64,000 nt of DNA from Sphingomonas sp. Leaf17 (GTDB taxonomy: Bacteria > Pseudomonadota > Alphaproteobacteria > Sphingomonadales > Sphingomonadaceae), in NCBI RefSeq assembly GCF_001421505.1, contig NZ_LMKL01000009.1, forward strand, positions 86,417 through 150,416, in the 5' to 3' direction. Position 1 is the first letter of the stretch, and every line of letters begins with the position of its first letter. Shown one piece after another: positions 7,836 to 19,806 of this stretch. Made by a program: the position numbers and the translations under genes. The notes under the pieces are model-generated. The model searched no databases. It saw nothing but the letters and a program-made list of their open reading frames with translations, and was not told the origin of the DNA.

Positions 7836-9092
7836 TCAACCCCGCACCTGCCCGGTTCCGCGACCGATCCATTTGTAGGTCGTCAGCCCCTCCAGCGCGA
7901 CCGGCCCGCGCGCGTGCAGCCGGCCGGTGGCGATGCCGATTTCCGCGCCCAGCCCGAACTCGCCGCCATCGGCGAACTGGGTGGAGGCGTTCCACAGCAC
8001 GATCGCGCTGTCGACGGCGGCCAGGAACCGTTCGGCGACGGCTTCGTCGGCGGCGACGATCGCGTCGGTATGGTGCGATCCGTGGGCGGCGATATGCGCG
8101 ATCGCCCCCTCGACCCCGTCGACCAGCGCGACCGAGGCGATCGCGTCGAGATATTCGGTGTCCCAGTCGGCCTCATCCGCCGGCTCGGTGCCGGGCACCA
8201 GCGCGCAGATACGTCCGTCGCCCAGCACATGACAGCCCGTCGCCGCCAGTGCCCGCACCAGCGCCGCGGTGTCGGGATAGGCAGCGTCGATCAGCAACGT
8301 CTCCATCGCGCCGCACACGCCGGTGCGGCGCATCTTGGCGTCGCACACCACGGCCCGCGCCATCGCCGGGTCGGCCGACGCATCGACATAGACGTGGTTG
8401 ATCCCGTCCAGATGCGCCAGCACCGGCACCCGCGCCTCCGCCTGAACGCGCGCGACCAGACTCTTGCCGCCGCGCGGGATGATGAGGTCGATCGCGCCGT
8501 CCGCCGCCAGCATCGCGCCGACCGCCGCCCGGTCCGTCGTCGGCACCAGTTGCACCGCCGCCTCGGGCAACCCCGCCGCCGCCAGTCCGCGGACAAAGGC
8601 GGCATGGATCGCCCGGTTGCTGTGCACCGCTTCCGACCCGCCGCGCAGGATCGCGGCGTTGCCCGCCATGACGCACAGCGCGGCGGCATCGGCGGTGACG
8701 TTGGGCCGGCTTTCATAGACGATGCCGATGACGCCGATCGGCACGCGGACACGCGACAGCCGCAACCCATTCGGCCGCTCGCTGGCGTCGATCACCTGCC
8801 CGACCGGATCGGCCAGCCCGGCCACCGCCTCGACGCCGGCCGCCATCGCCGCCACGCGCGCTTCGTCCAGCCGCAGCCGGTCGAGCATCGCGCCCGATAG
8901 GCCATTGGCGGTCGCCTGCGCCATGTCGCCGGCATTGGCTTCAAGGATCAGCGCGGAGTCGTCGCGCAGCATCGCAGCCGCCGCACGAAGCGCACTGGCT
9001 TTGGTCGCGGTCGGCGATGCGGACAGCGTCTGTGCGGTGGTTCGCGCGGCACGGCCCATGCGGGCGATCAGGGTGGTCGGGGTATCGGTCAT
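7836..9092 (-). CDS. proA: Glutamate-5-semialdehyde dehydrogenase ProA
   Basis: A 418-aa NADPH-dependent enzyme of proline synthesis that reduces gamma-glutamyl phosphate to glutamate-5-semialdehyde. Aldehyde-dehydrogenase-fold features are present: [26 protein letters not shown], the catalytic cysteine in [15 protein letters not shown], and [25 protein letters not shown] C-terminal signature. The ATG at 9092 gives the family length; the open frame extends further upstream but without conservation. proA heads the proA-(TA)-nadD-rsfS stretch and diverges from the DUF3667 gene 73 bp away. Confidence 0.95.
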   Translation of the reverse strand: MTDTPTTLIARMGRAARTTAQTLSASPTATKASALRAAAAMLRDDSALILEANAGDMAQATANGLSGAMLDRLRLDEARVAAMAAGVEAVAGLADPVGQVIDASERPNGLRLSRVRVPIGVIGIVYESRPNVTADAAALCVMAGNAAILRGGSEAVHSNRAIHAAFVRGLAAAGLPEAAVQLVPTTDRAAVGAMLAADGAIDLIIPRGGKSLVARVQAEARVPVLAHLDGINHVYVDASADPAMARAVVCDAKMRRTGVCGAMETLLIDAAYPDTAALVRALAATGCHVLGDGRICALVPGTEPADEADWDTEYLDAIASVALVDGVEGAIAHIAAHGSHHTDAIVAADEAVAERFLAAVDSAIVLWNASTQFADGGEFGLGAEIGIATGRLHARGPVALEGLTTYKWIGRGTGQVRG

Positions 9093-9165
9093 GGGCGTAA
9101 CGATACAGGCGGTCCCGCGCCAAAGCCACTCGCGCCTGATGATTCGCGCTGATAGGGTCGCCGCC

Positions 9166-10260
9166 ATGACGGGGGACATCGACGCCGCTGGCGGCATCAT
9201 CACGGGGGCGTTGCTGGCCGGCACGCTGGACCCGCATGCGCGCGGCATGGCGCATGTAGGGGCGCAGAATGTGGCGGGGGCGCAGGACGCGGCGGGGGCG
9301 TTGTGCCTGAACTGCGGCACGCGACTGATCGGTCCGCACTGCCATGCCTGCGGGCAGTCAGGCCATGTCCACCGAACGCTGGGCGCGATCGGCCACGACC
9401 TGCTGCACGGCGTGTTCCATTTCGAAGGCCGGATCTGGCGCACCCTGCCGATGCTGGTGCGTCACCCCGGTGCGCTGACCCGCCGCTACATCGCCGGCGA
9501 GCGTGCCCGGTTCGTGTCGCCGCTGGCGCTGTTCCTGTTCACGGTGTTCCTGACATTCGCCTTGTTCGGCGCACTCGGCCCCGGCGACCTTGGCGAAGGG
9601 ATGCGGGCGCTGATGGACGGAACGCGCGCCGAAATGGCGGAAGGGCTGGCGCGCGGCGAAACCCGGATCGCGGCGCTGGAGAAACAACGCGCGATCGCGG
9701 TCGCGGCGCGAACGCCAACCACCGACATCGACCAGGCCATCACAGTCACGCGGCGCAACGTGGAGGCGCTGGCCGGAAGTCGGGCCGAACTCGACGCCGA
9801 TCGCGCGCGCCATCCCGTCCGAACCGGCTGGCCATGGCTCGACCGTGCCATCGTCCAGATGCAGACCAATCCCGGCCTCGTGGCCTACAAGGTCCAATCG
9901 AGCGCCTATAAATACAGCTGGGCGCTGATCCTGCTGTCGACGCCCTTCGTCGCCTTGCTGTTCGCGTGGCGGCGCCGATTCCACCTGTACGACCACGCGA
10001 TTTTCGTGACCTATTCGATCAGCTTCATGTCCCTGCTCGCGATCATGCTGGAGGTCGGACTGGCGATCGGCATCGCCACCGGGCTGATCTGGACGATCTT
10101 CTGGCTGGCCCCGCCGGTCCATCTGTTCGCCCAGCTGCGCGGTGCCTATGGCCTGTCACGGCCGTCCGCGTTGTGGCGGACGGTGTGCCTGCTCGTGTTC
10201 GCCGCGGTCGTACTCACCCTGTTCGTCGCCGGCCTTGTCGCGATGGGGGTGTCGCACTGA
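9166..10260 (+). CDS. DUF3667 membrane protein with zinc ribbon
   Basis: A 364-aa protein. Near residue 45 is a [18 protein letters not shown] zinc ribbon, followed by the DUF3667 signature ([38 protein letters not shown]). A transmembrane helix follows, then a long soluble helical segment (about 150-250), then three to four C-terminal membrane helices from about 255. Function of the family is unknown. ATG 9166 is chosen because upstream codons lie in the divergent promoter gap with proA. It converges on the small secreted-protein gene at 10277. Confidence 0.8.
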   Translation: MTGDIDAAGGIITGALLAGTLDPHARGMAHVGAQNVAGAQDAAGALCLNCGTRLIGPHCHACGQSGHVHRTLGAIGHDLLHGVFHFEGRIWRTLPMLVRHPGALTRRYIAGERARFVSPLALFLFTVFLTFALFGALGPGDLGEGMRALMDGTRAEMAEGLARGETRIAALEKQRAIAVAARTPTTDIDQAITVTRRNVEALAGSRAELDADRARHPVRTGWPWLDRAIVQMQTNPGLVAYKVQSSAYKYSWALILLSTPFVALLFAWRRRFHLYDHAIFVTYSISFMSLLAIMLEVGLAIGIATGLIWTIFWLAPPVHLFAQLRGAYGLSRPSALWRTVCLLVFAAVVLTLFVAGLVAMGVSH

Positions 10261-10276
10261 GCCGTGCAACGCGACA

Positions 10277-10642
10277 TCAGGGACAGGGATTGCGCCGGGC
10301 GATGACCCGCAGGAAACCGTCCTTCAGCGACATGCCGCGCTGCGCCGCCGGAATTTCCTGCAGGCCGGCGATCATTTCGTCCGACGACATCTTCTTACCC
10401 TCGGGCGAGCAATAGAGCGGCGGCTGGCCGGCCTTGGCCCGCGCCTTCTTTTCCGCGTCGATCTGGGTCACCGCCGCGCCGGCCTCGCGCTTCAACAGGC
10501 CGATATCGGATGAAAACAGCGCGCGCATGCCCTTCGCCTTGAGCGCCGCGACCTTGGTCAGGAAGGTGTTCACGTCCATCGCCGCGTTGGCGGGACTGGC
10601 GAGCGTGACGGTCAGCGCCACCGCCATCAGGATTGTCTTCAT
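10277..10642 (-). CDS. Small secreted protein, Rap1a/Tai-like C-terminus
   Basis: A 121-aa protein with a clear signal peptide (about 20 residues, cleavage after ASPANA). The mature C-terminus, LYCSPEGKKMSSDEMIAGL then a positively charged helix ending RRNPCP, resembles the Cys-to-PCP layout of Rap1a/Tai immunity proteins, where two cysteines form a disulfide. This resemblance is by eye; no T6SS effector lies nearby, so an immunity role is not supported by context. It may simply be a family-specific periplasmic protein. Confidence 0.6.
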   Translation of the reverse strand: MKTILMAVALTVTLASPANAAMDVNTFLTKVAALKAKGMRALFSSDIGLLKREAGAAVTQIDAEKKARAKAGQPPLYCSPEGKKMSSDEMIAGLQEIPAAQRGMSLKDGFLRVIARRNPCP

Positions 10643-10710
10643 GCCGCCACTCCGTCGACCGGAAGGGTCGCGGAGCGATGGTATACGACCCCACCCAAGG
10701 TCGCCAGATG

Positions 10711-10744
10711 CAAAAACGGCGCGGATGGACGAACCATCCGCGCC
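10711..10744 (-). terminator. Rho-independent terminator of ftsH
   Basis: GGCGCGGATGG (10718-10728) and CCATCCGCGCC (10734-10744) form a perfect 11-bp stem with a 5-nt loop. Read on the minus strand, the stem is followed by GTTTTTG (10711-10717). It lies 25 bp past the ftsH stop, so it is a textbook intrinsic terminator for that transcript. Confidence 0.9.
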
Positions 10745-10768
10745 GCGTGGACCACCGGTCCGATGGCG

Positions 10769-12724
<1,956 letters not shown>

Positions 12725-12867
12725 GGGTCGCGCGTACCTTTCGATCCCAAGATAAGCGCGCCGGGGTTAATGGCAATGGAACAAGATGCGCTTTGCCGCG
12801 ATCGAAGCCCGTTTGGAAACGCGCCGGCGACATCAAACACGCGCGAGCGCATTTCTAAGGAGACTCA

Positions 12868-13863
12868 TCAGCCCGTCCGACGCGGCGGAGCCACGCGAAA
12901 GCGCCAGCGCCCGGCGCGCACCGACGCCACGATCCCCGCCTGGGTCGCGCGCCGTCCATCGGTCAGCGCATCGAGCAGCGATTCGATGTTCGCGCCCTCC
13001 GACCAGTCGGGGCGCGTGACGCCGATGGCATCGCGAACCTCGCCGATCGCCCGCCGCGCAAGCCGGCGGCAGACCTCGCGCGGCAGGTCGGTGACATCGA
13101 CCCACGCCTCGCCGTCCGCAATCACGGCGCGCGCACGCCAGAGCCAGTCGACGACCGCGCGCATGTCGGCATCCGCCTCCGCCAGATAGGTGCCCGACCG
13201 GGCGATGCCGGCCGCGTCGAGCCATTCGTGATCGTGCAGCAGCCGGCGATAGCGGGTGCGGTCGTGGCGGTCGTCGGCATTGCTTGGGTCGTCGACGAAC
13301 GCCAGTTCGCGGCGGCGGACGATCGCGCGCAACTCCGCACGCCGCCAGTCCAGCAGCGGACGGACGACGCGGATCCCGGCGATCTGCGTCACCGGCCGCA
13401 CCCCGGCCAGTCCCGACAGGCCGCACCCGCGCGCGGCACGCATCAGGAACGTCTCCGCCTGATCGTCGGCATGATGCCCGGTCGCCAGTTGCGCCGCCCC
13501 CGCCGCCTGCGCCCAGCCCGCCAGCAGGTCGTAACGCGCGGTTCGCGCCTGCGCCTGGATGCTGGCCCCGGCGATCGGCGTCGTCGGACGCAATGTCGCA
13601 TGGCGCACGTCCAGCGCGGCGCACATTTCGGCGACCATCGCCGCCTCCGCCGCGGCATCGGCGCGCAGGCCGTGATCGACCGTCGCCGCCAGCACCAGAC
13701 CCGGCATCGCCTCCGCCGCCAGCGCCAGCATCGCCATGCTGTCGGCCCCGCCCGACACGGCAAGCGCCAGCGGCGCGGCCGGATCCCCGCCGGCCCGCGC
13801 CAGATCCGCCGCGAACCGGTCGGCATCGCTGCGTACCGGCACGACGCGCGGTTTCGTTACCAT
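12868..13863 (-). CDS. tilS: tRNA(Ile)-lysidine synthase TilS
   Basis: A 331-aa enzyme that attaches lysine to C34 of the CAU-anticodon isoleucine tRNA, changing its decoding to AUA. The N-type PP-loop ATP-binding motif is ALAVSGGADSMAML (about residues 33-46). Downstream signatures include VDHGLRADA, ATGHHADDQAETFLMRAARG and the DPSNADDRHDRTRYRR region. It lacks the long C-terminal domain of E. coli TilS, as do many alphaproteobacterial versions. It sits between cpoB and ftsH on the same strand. Confidence 0.92.
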   Translation of the reverse strand: MVTKPRVVPVRSDADRFAADLARAGGDPAAPLALAVSGGADSMAMLALAAEAMPGLVLAATVDHGLRADAAAEAAMVAEMCAALDVRHATLRPTTPIAGASIQAQARTARYDLLAGWAQAAGAAQLATGHHADDQAETFLMRAARGCGLSGLAGVRPVTQIAGIRVVRPLLDWRRAELRAIVRRRELAFVDDPSNADDRHDRTRYRRLLHDHEWLDAAGIARSGTYLAEADADMRAVVDWLWRARAVIADGEAWVDVTDLPREVCRRLARRAIGEVRDAIGVTRPDWSEGANIESLLDALTDGRRATQAGIVASVRAGRWRFRVAPPRRTG

Positions 13864-13902
13864 GACCGTCTCATCGTGGCTGGCCTTACGCCCGCAGGCG
13901 CG

Positions 13903-14835
13903 TCACGAACATTTCGCGGCCGTGCGCCCCTTGGCGATATCCGCCTTCATCGCCGGCCCGATCTTCGCACCATAGACGTCGGTCAGCTCGGTATAGACCT
14001 TGCACGCGTCCGCCGGCTTGTTCAGCTTCGTCAGCGCCTGGCCGAGAAACAACAGGCTGTCGGGCGCGCGTTCGCCATCGGGCATCTTCTTGTAATTGTC
14101 GTAGAACGCGATCGAGGCGAGCGACGGCTTGCCCTCATCCAGATAGGCGCGACCCAGCAGGTTCTGGGCATAGCTGGCGCGCTTGTGCTTGGGATATTTG
14201 GCGACGACCGATTTCAGCTGCGCCTCGGCCTGCGGATATTTCTTGGCCGCCCACAGGCGGTATCCGTACATATATTCGTCCTCGCCCGCATCGCCGGTCG
14301 ACGGCTTCTCGATGCCCGCGACCGCACCGGGGCCGGCGGTGGAGGCGGGTGTCGTCGTCGGCCTGGCGACGGGTCGTGCCGGCGAGGTATCGTCGGACAC
14401 GTCCGAATCGCTGGTGTCGCCGGCCTCGGCCGCGGTCGGGGCCGGACGGGCCGCCCCCTCCAGCGCCTTCAGCCGCTCGTCGGTGGCACGCTTGTAGGCG
14501 GCAAAGGATTCCTCGATCTGCCGGGCGCGGAACTGGTTCTGTTCGATCTGCCCGGTCATCGTCGCCAGCTGCTGCTCCAGCGAGGACACGCGCTGCGTCA
14601 GGTCGGTCACCGCACTGGTCGCGGGCACGCCCGGACCGGGGCCGGCGGGGGTCGGGGTCGCGACGATATCCGGCAGGACCAGTTGACCGCCGCCGTTTGG
14701 GAAGACCTTGCGCTGAACCGCGCGCATTTCGCTTTCCAGCTTGCCGACGCGTCCCTCAACCGATTGCGCCTGTGCGGCCGCCGGCATCATCGCGGCCGAG
14801 GCCAGCAGAGCGATCAGGAACGTCTTCACAGGCAC
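13903..14835 (-). CDS. cpoB: Tol-Pal system coordinator CpoB (YbgF)
   Basis: A 310-aa periplasmic protein with a signal peptide (AAAQAQS, about 24 residues). An N-terminal coiled coil (about 25-50 and 85-135: VSSLEQQLATMTGQIEQNQF) for trimerisation is followed by a proline/alanine linker and C-terminal TPR repeats (about 190-300: EYMYGYRLWAAKKYPQAE, RASYAQNLLGRAYLDEGKP). CpoB couples PBP1B activity to Tol-dependent outer-membrane constriction. No tol-pal genes are adjacent here; tilS follows downstream with 39 bp. Confidence 0.88.
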   Translation of the reverse strand: MPVKTFLIALLASAAMMPAAAQAQSVEGRVGKLESEMRAVQRKVFPNGGGQLVLPDIVATPTPAGPGPGVPATSAVTDLTQRVSSLEQQLATMTGQIEQNQFRARQIEESFAAYKRATDERLKALEGAARPAPTAAEAGDTSDSDVSDDTSPARPVARPTTTPASTAGPGAVAGIEKPSTGDAGEDEYMYGYRLWAAKKYPQAEAQLKSVVAKYPKHKRASYAQNLLGRAYLDEGKPSLASIAFYDNYKKMPDGERAPDSLLFLGQALTKLNKPADACKVYTELTDVYGAKIGPAMKADIAKGRTAAKCS

Positions 14836-14905
14836 ACACCCCGATATGGTTCGATGGACGGGACCAGCATAGCGGAACCACCCATGGTGTCGCCAGCGTT
14901 AAGCA

Positions 14906-14927
14906 TTCGGCGGCCCCGCGCGCCGAA
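14906..14927. terminator. Hairpin between rodZ-like gene and cpoB
   Basis: TTCGGCG (14906-14912) and CGCCGAA (14921-14927) form a 7-bp stem with an 8-nt loop in the 128-bp gap after the RodZ-like gene. On the minus strand a few T residues are within the stem edge but there is no real U-tract; it may be a weak terminator or attenuator ahead of cpoB. Confidence 0.35.
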
Positions 14928-14963
14928 ACGTCAGGCCGCCAAGGAGCCTAGAACACCATGGAC

Positions 14964-15914
14964 TCAGGGCGCACTGCTGTTGCCGGTCGCCGCCGGCTGT
15001 ACGGCGCGATTGGCCTGTGCGGTTTCATCGGCCTGGGTCGTCACGCTGGCTGGTCGCTCGCGACGCGACGTCACCCGACGCTCGGTCCGGGATCCGGTCG
15101 CCCGCGACGGGGCCGCAGGCGATGGCGTCGCGGCGGGCGTCGTCCCGTTCAGCCGCGCGGCCAGCGCCTCGGCCCCGATCCGCACATCCTTGATCGCCCG
15201 GCTGCCGTCACCCAGCGGGGGTACGGCCGACCCGTTCAGCGTGATGGTCAGCTTGTCGGGACGGCCGACGTTGATCATCGGGTTGTTTGCACCGGCCGGC
15301 ACGTCGAATGCCTGCCCCGGCTTCATCGTGTCCATGTACAGCGTCTCGCCGTCGGCGTCGTAGACCCGCATCCAGACCTCGTCGGTCGCGGCCAGCCGGA
15401 CCTGGCCGCCGCTGGCCGACGGCGTCGCCACCGGCACCGCCGCGACAACGGTGGCAGGCGGGGTTTCGGTCACCGGCACGCTGCCCGGCGTACCGCCGCG
15501 CAACAGGTCGGTCGCATACCACAGGCCGACCAGCACCAGCACCGCCAGCGCAATGCCAAGCGCGGTCAGCGTCACCCCGCGCGAGGGGACGCGTGACGGA
15601 TCGGCCACCTCATAGGGCGTGAACTCCGGCGTGCGCGGCCCGATCCGGTCGACCTCGGTCCGGACCGCCTGCGCCGCCGCGACCTCGTCGATACCGACCG
15701 CGCGGGCATAGGCCTTGGCAAAACCGACCGCATAAGTCGGCGAGGGCAGGCCGGCATATTGCGACAGCTCGATCGCCTCCAGATGCCGCAGCGGGATGCG
15801 CGTCCGCGCCGCCACATCGGCCAGACTGAGGCCGTGGGCCTCGCGCGCCGTGCGCAGGATGTCGCCCGCCTTGCCAGCGGCCGCACCGCTCGTGCCGGCG
15901 TCACCCTCGGTCAT
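14964..15914 (-). CDS. RodZ-like HTH membrane protein (DUF4115)
   Basis: A 316-aa single-pass membrane protein. The cytoplasmic N-terminus is a Cro/Xre-type helix-turn-helix (about residues 15-80: GDILRTAREAHGLSLADVA, RTRIPLRHLEAIE). A membrane helix lies near 125-145 (LTALGIALAVLVLVGLWYA), then a periplasmic DUF4115 beta domain (about 185-260: DEVWMRVYDADGETLY) and a disordered basic tail. This is the layout of RodZ, which links MreB filaments to the wall machinery. Start at 15914 is preferred because GGAG sits 6 bp before it; 15917 and 15929 are alternatives. Confidence 0.82.
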   Translation of the reverse strand: MTEGDAGTSGAAAGKAGDILRTAREAHGLSLADVAARTRIPLRHLEAIELSQYAGLPSPTYAVGFAKAYARAVGIDEVAAAQAVRTEVDRIGPRTPEFTPYEVADPSRVPSRGVTLTALGIALAVLVLVGLWYATDLLRGGTPGSVPVTETPPATVVAAVPVATPSASGGQVRLAATDEVWMRVYDADGETLYMDTMKPGQAFDVPAGANNPMINVGRPDKLTITLNGSAVPPLGDGSRAIKDVRIGAEALAARLNGTTPAATPSPAAPSRATGSRTERRVTSRRERPASVTTQADETAQANRAVQPAATGNSSAP

Positions 15915-16027
15915 CATTGTCTCCGGCATCGCGGGGCACGACGGTCGCACCCCCTGTCAGGTCCGTACACCGTCTCTCAGACCACCCGGCCCAAGTCAAC
16001 GCAGGCCAACATGGATTGGTCTGCCGC

Positions 16028-18304
16028 TCAGGCCAGTTCGACGCCCTGCGCCGCCGCCCAGTCGAGCAGGTCGCCGCGCACGGTGCGCGGGGCCAGCGCC
16101 AGCAACCGTTCCGTTTCCGCAACGATCGCGGCGTGATCGAGCGATCGGACCATCGCCTTGATCGGCCCGACCGCCGCCGGGGTGATCGACAGGCGGTCGA
16201 TACCGATGCCGATCAGCGCCATCGCCTCCAGCGGGCGGCCGCCCATTTCGCCGCACACCGCGATCGGCACGCCCGCCGCCTTCGCCTGCCCGGCCACCCG
16301 TTTCAGGAAGCGCAGGATCGACGGGCTGAGCCAGTCATAGCGTTCGGCGAGCTTCGGATTGGCGCGATCGGCCGCGAACAGGAACTGGGTCAGGTCGTTG
16401 GTGCCGACCGACAGGAAATCGAGCCGCGGTAGCAGCATGTCGAGTTGTTCGGCCAGCGCCGGCACCTCCAGCATCGCGCCGTAGCGGATCTCGGTCGGCA
16501 ACCGGCGGCCGCGCCCGGCGACCCAGGCGCGCTGCGCCTCGAACAGCGCCCGGGCCTCGTCGAACTCCCACGGTTCGCTGACCATCGGGAACATCACGTT
16601 CAGCGTGCGCCCCGCCGCCGCCTCCAGCAGCGCGCGCGCCTGTACCTTCATCAGGCCGTCGCGCTCAAGCGACAGGCGGAGCGCGCGCCAGCCCATCGCC
16701 GGGTTTTCCTCGTCGCCCTCGTCGTCCTTCAGATAGGGGAGCGCCTTGTCGCCGCCGATGTCGATCGTGCGGAAGATGACCGGGCGGTCGCCGGCACCGT
16801 CCAGCACCTCCTTGTACAATCGCTGCTGGCGCTCGCGCTGCGGCAGGGTCGCCGACACCAGAAACTGGAACTCGGTGCGGAACAAACCGATCCCGTCCGC
16901 GCCGGTCAGGTCCAGCGCCGCCACGTCGTCGCGCAGCCCGGCATTGACCATCACCGTCACCCGGTGACCGTCGGTCGTAACCGGCGGCACATCGCGCAGC
17001 GCGGCAAACGCCGCCTTGCGCTTCTGCCGCAGGACCAGTTTCGCGCCGAACGCCTCCTCCATCGCCGCCGACGGCCGCGCGAAGACGTTGGCCCCGGTCA
17101 CGTCGAGCAACAGCATGTCGCCCTCGCCGATCAGCCGGCGCACGTCGCGCACGCGCCCCAGCACCGGCACGCCCATGGCGCGGGCGACGATGGTGACATG
17201 CGCGGTCAGCGACCCTTCCTCCAGGATCACCCCCTTCAGCCGCCGCCGGTCATATTCCAGCAATTCGGCCGGCCCCAGGTTGCGCGCGATCAGGATCGTA
17301 TCCTGCCGCAGCCCCAGTTGCGCCGCCGTCCCCATCTGACCCGACACGATCCGCAGCAGCCGGTTGGACAGGTCCTCCAGGTCGTGCATCCTATCGGCGA
17401 GCAGCGGATCGTCGATCTGCCGCATCCGTTGCCGCGTGCGCTGCTGCACCCGCTCGATCGCCGCCTCGGCCGTCAGGCCGCTGTCGATCGCCTCGTTGAT
17501 CCGCCGCGCCCAGCCCTCGTCATAGGCGAACATCTTGTAGGTCGCGATGACCTCGACGTGTTCGCCGCCGACGCCGAACTCCGCCTCGCGCGCGATGCCG
17601 TCGATCTGCGCGCGCATCTTGTCGAACGCGGCATAGACGCGGTGGCGCTCCGCCTCGGTATCCTCGGCAACGGTGTGTTCGATGGTGATTCGCGGCTGGT
17701 GATAGACCGCGCAGCCCGACGCCATCCCGTCGACCAGCTTCAGGCCCGCAATCCGCATCGGCGCGGTCGTCTGGATCCGGTCGGTGCCGCCGCCCGACGC
17801 CTCGTCGATCAGTCCGGCGTTGGCGATCAGTTCGCTCAGCACCATCGCAACCGTCTGCAACGCCTCGATCTCGACATCGGCATAGCGGCGGACGTCGCCA
17901 TGCTGGACCGCCAGCACGCCCACCGCGCGTTCGCGGCGAATGATCGGCACGCCGGCGAAGCTGTGGAACTTGTCCTCGCCGGTTTCGGGCTTGTAGGCGA
18001 AATCGGGATGGCTGGCGGCTTCGTCCAGGTTCAGCACCTCGACATTCTGCGCGATCGTGCCGATCAGCCCCTCGCCCGGTGCCAGCTTGGTGACGTGGAC
18101 CGCCTCCTGCGACAGGCCGCGCGTGGCGAACAGTTCCAGCACGCCTTCGCGCAGCAGGTAGATCGAGCAGACCTCGCTGCCGATCGCCTCGGCGATGATG
18201 CCGACGACGCTGTTCAGCTTCGCCTGCGCAGGGGTACGGGCCGCCATTACGTCATGCAGGCGGACAAGGATTTCGCGGGCGGAGGCGACGGCCGAAACGG
18301 GCAT
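16028..18304 (-). CDS. ptsP: Phosphoenolpyruvate-protein phosphotransferase PtsP (EI-Ntr)
   Basis: A 758-aa enzyme I of the nitrogen PTS, passing phosphate from PEP to NPr. An N-terminal GAF domain (about 15-160) senses small molecules such as glutamine in homologues. Then come the NPr-binding domain, the phospho-histidine in SLTAHVTIVARAMGVP, and the C-terminal TIM barrel with FRTEFQFL, FRTIDIGGDK, EVPALAEQLD, SVGTNDLTQF and CGEMGGRP. All EI catalytic signatures are present. PTS-Ntr in alphaproteobacteria regulates carbon, K+ and stress responses; notably the window also has a full kdp operon. Confidence 0.94.
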   Translation of the reverse strand: MPVSAVASAREILVRLHDVMAARTPAQAKLNSVVGIIAEAIGSEVCSIYLLREGVLELFATRGLSQEAVHVTKLAPGEGLIGTIAQNVEVLNLDEAASHPDFAYKPETGEDKFHSFAGVPIIRRERAVGVLAVQHGDVRRYADVEIEALQTVAMVLSELIANAGLIDEASGGGTDRIQTTAPMRIAGLKLVDGMASGCAVYHQPRITIEHTVAEDTEAERHRVYAAFDKMRAQIDGIAREAEFGVGGEHVEVIATYKMFAYDEGWARRINEAIDSGLTAEAAIERVQQRTRQRMRQIDDPLLADRMHDLEDLSNRLLRIVSGQMGTAAQLGLRQDTILIARNLGPAELLEYDRRRLKGVILEEGSLTAHVTIVARAMGVPVLGRVRDVRRLIGEGDMLLLDVTGANVFARPSAAMEEAFGAKLVLRQKRKAAFAALRDVPPVTTDGHRVTVMVNAGLRDDVAALDLTGADGIGLFRTEFQFLVSATLPQRERQQRLYKEVLDGAGDRPVIFRTIDIGGDKALPYLKDDEGDEENPAMGWRALRLSLERDGLMKVQARALLEAAAGRTLNVMFPMVSEPWEFDEARALFEAQRAWVAGRGRRLPTEIRYGAMLEVPALAEQLDMLLPRLDFLSVGTNDLTQFLFAADRANPKLAERYDWLSPSILRFLKRVAGQAKAAGVPIAVCGEMGGRPLEAMALIGIGIDRLSITPAAVGPIKAMVRSLDHAAIVAETERLLALAPRTVRGDLLDWAAAQGVELA

Positions 18305-18391
18305 GGCCTGTGGCTATCAGATCGACCGCGCCGGTGCCATGCCGCAATTGCCGGGTGTACAAACTGATGAATGCAGCGGCGCGGCCCGCGC

Positions 18392-19423
18392 CTAGCTGAC
18401 CGCGCCGTCGAACAGCCCGTCCTGCGATCCGGCCGGCGGGTTCAGCCCCAGATGCTTCCACCCGCCCGCGTTCAGCATCCGGCCGCGCGCGGTGCGGGCG
18501 ATCAGCCCCATCTGGATCAGATAGGGTTCGATCACTTCCTCCACCGTGTCGCGCGGTTCGCTGAGGCCCGCCGCCAGCGTCTCGACGCCGACCGGGCCGC
18601 CGCGATAGATATCGGCGATCATCGTCAGATAGCGCCGGTCCATCGCGTCCAGCCCCAGCGCGTCGACCTCCAGCCGGTTGAGCGCGGAATCCGCCGCCGC
18701 CCGGTCGACGACCGCATGGCCCGCGACATCGGCGAAATCGCGCACCCGACGCAGCAGCCGCCCGGCGATTCGCGGCGTCCCCCGCGCCCGCCTCGCGATC
18801 TCGACCGCGCCATCGGGCGCGATGGCAAGGCCGAGCAGCCCGGCGGCGCGCGTCACGACCCGCTCCAGTTCCTCGACCGTGTAGAATTGCAGCCGCACCG
18901 GGATGCCGAAGCGGTCGCGAAGCGGCGTCGTCAACAGCCCCTGCCGCGTGGTCGCGCCGACCAGCGTGAAGCGCGGCAGGTCGATCCGGACGCTGCGCGC
19001 GGACGGCCCCTCGCCGATCATCAGGTCGAGCGCGCGGTCCTCCATCGCCGGATACAGCACCTCCTCGACCGCCGGCTGCAACCGGTGAATCTCGTCGATG
19101 AACAGGACGTCGCCATCCTCCAGATTGGTCAGCAGCGCGGCGAGGTCGCCCGACTTGGCGATGACCGGGCCGGACGTCGCACGAAAGCCCACCCCCATCT
19201 CGCGCGCGACGATCTGCGCCAGCGTGGTCTTGCCAAGCCCCGGCGGGCCGAAGAACAGGACATGGTCGAGCGCGTCGCCGCGATTCTTCGCCGCCTGGAT
19301 GAAGATGCGCAGGTTTTCGCGCGCCGCCCGCTGGCCGACGAAGTCGTCGAGATTCTTGGGGCGCAGCGCGGCGTCGATATCCTCGCTCTTGCGCGCGGTG
19401 GTGACGAGGCGATCGTCGGTCAC
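18392..19423 (-). CDS. ruvB: Holliday junction helicase motor RuvB
   Basis: A 343-aa AAA+ ATPase that drives branch migration of Holliday junctions with RuvA. Walker A is [14 protein letters not shown] near residue 54, Walker [10 protein letters not shown]; sensor segments [19 protein letters not shown] and the C-terminal winged helix ([17 protein letters not shown]) are intact. The GTG at 19423 is the start; it overlaps the stop of the preceding small membrane-protein gene as GTGA. ruvA is one gene further upstream. Confidence 0.96.
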   Translation of the reverse strand: MTDDRLVTTARKSEDIDAALRPKNLDDFVGQRAARENLRIFIQAAKNRGDALDHVLFFGPPGLGKTTLAQIVAREMGVGFRATSGPVIAKSGDLAALLTNLEDGDVLFIDEIHRLQPAVEEVLYPAMEDRALDLMIGEGPSARSVRIDLPRFTLVGATTRQGLLTTPLRDRFGIPVRLQFYTVEELERVVTRAAGLLGLAIAPDGAVEIARRARGTPRIAGRLLRRVRDFADVAGHAVVDRAAADSALNRLEVDALGLDAMDRRYLTMIADIYRGGPVGVETLAAGLSEPRDTVEEVIEPYLIQMGLIARTARGRMLNAGGWKHLGLNPPAGSQDGLFDGAVS

Positions 19424-19806
19424 GTACGCCGCCCGAACAGCAAATTGAGCAGCAGGCAGCCGATCAGCACGCCGACGAACAGCAGCAGTTCGATGGCGGG
19501 GATAAAGGCCAGCCGCGCGGCCTCGGCCGGCGACGGATCGGCAAACCCCTCGCGGACCAGGAATACCGCGAACAATGCGGTGGCGACGCTGAACACCACC
19601 ATCGGATAACGGAACACCGGCCGGCTGGCGGCAAAGGCGATGAGCAACGCAGGGACGATCGGCACCATCAGCGACAGCGGCGTCGTCAGGATCGCGATCC
19701 CGCCACCGGGCAGGCCCAGGATCAACGCCTCGACCAGCAGGATCACGGCCAGCGCGGCGGCGGCGGCCAGCCCCAGTTTGAAGCGGCGACGGCTGAGCGG
19801 TTCCAT
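19420..19806 (-). CDS. Small four-helix membrane protein within ruvAB
   Basis: A 128-aa hydrophobic protein with about four membrane helices (residues 10-30, 38-60, 68-86, 100-123) and a short basic N-terminus ([10 protein letters not shown]). No family is recognised. Its ATG overlaps the ruvA stop by one base (TAATG) and its stop overlaps the ruvB GTG, so it is translated as part of a ruvA-X-ruvB operon. A direct role in recombination is not implied by its sequence; it may simply be a carried passenger conserved in the lineage. Confidence 0.75.
   Translation of the reverse strand: MEPLSRRRFKLGLAAAAALAVILLVEALILGLPGGGIAILTTPLSLMVPIVPALLIAFAASRPVFRYPMVVFSVATALFAVFLVREGFADPSPAEAARLAFIPAIELLLFVGVLIGCLLLNLLFGRRT

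Noticed and set aside
10277..10642. T6SS immunity protein assignment (Rap1a/Tai)
   Set aside because: Only the C-terminal cysteine layout matches and no effector or T6SS gene is adjacent, so it is kept as a resemblance, not a function.
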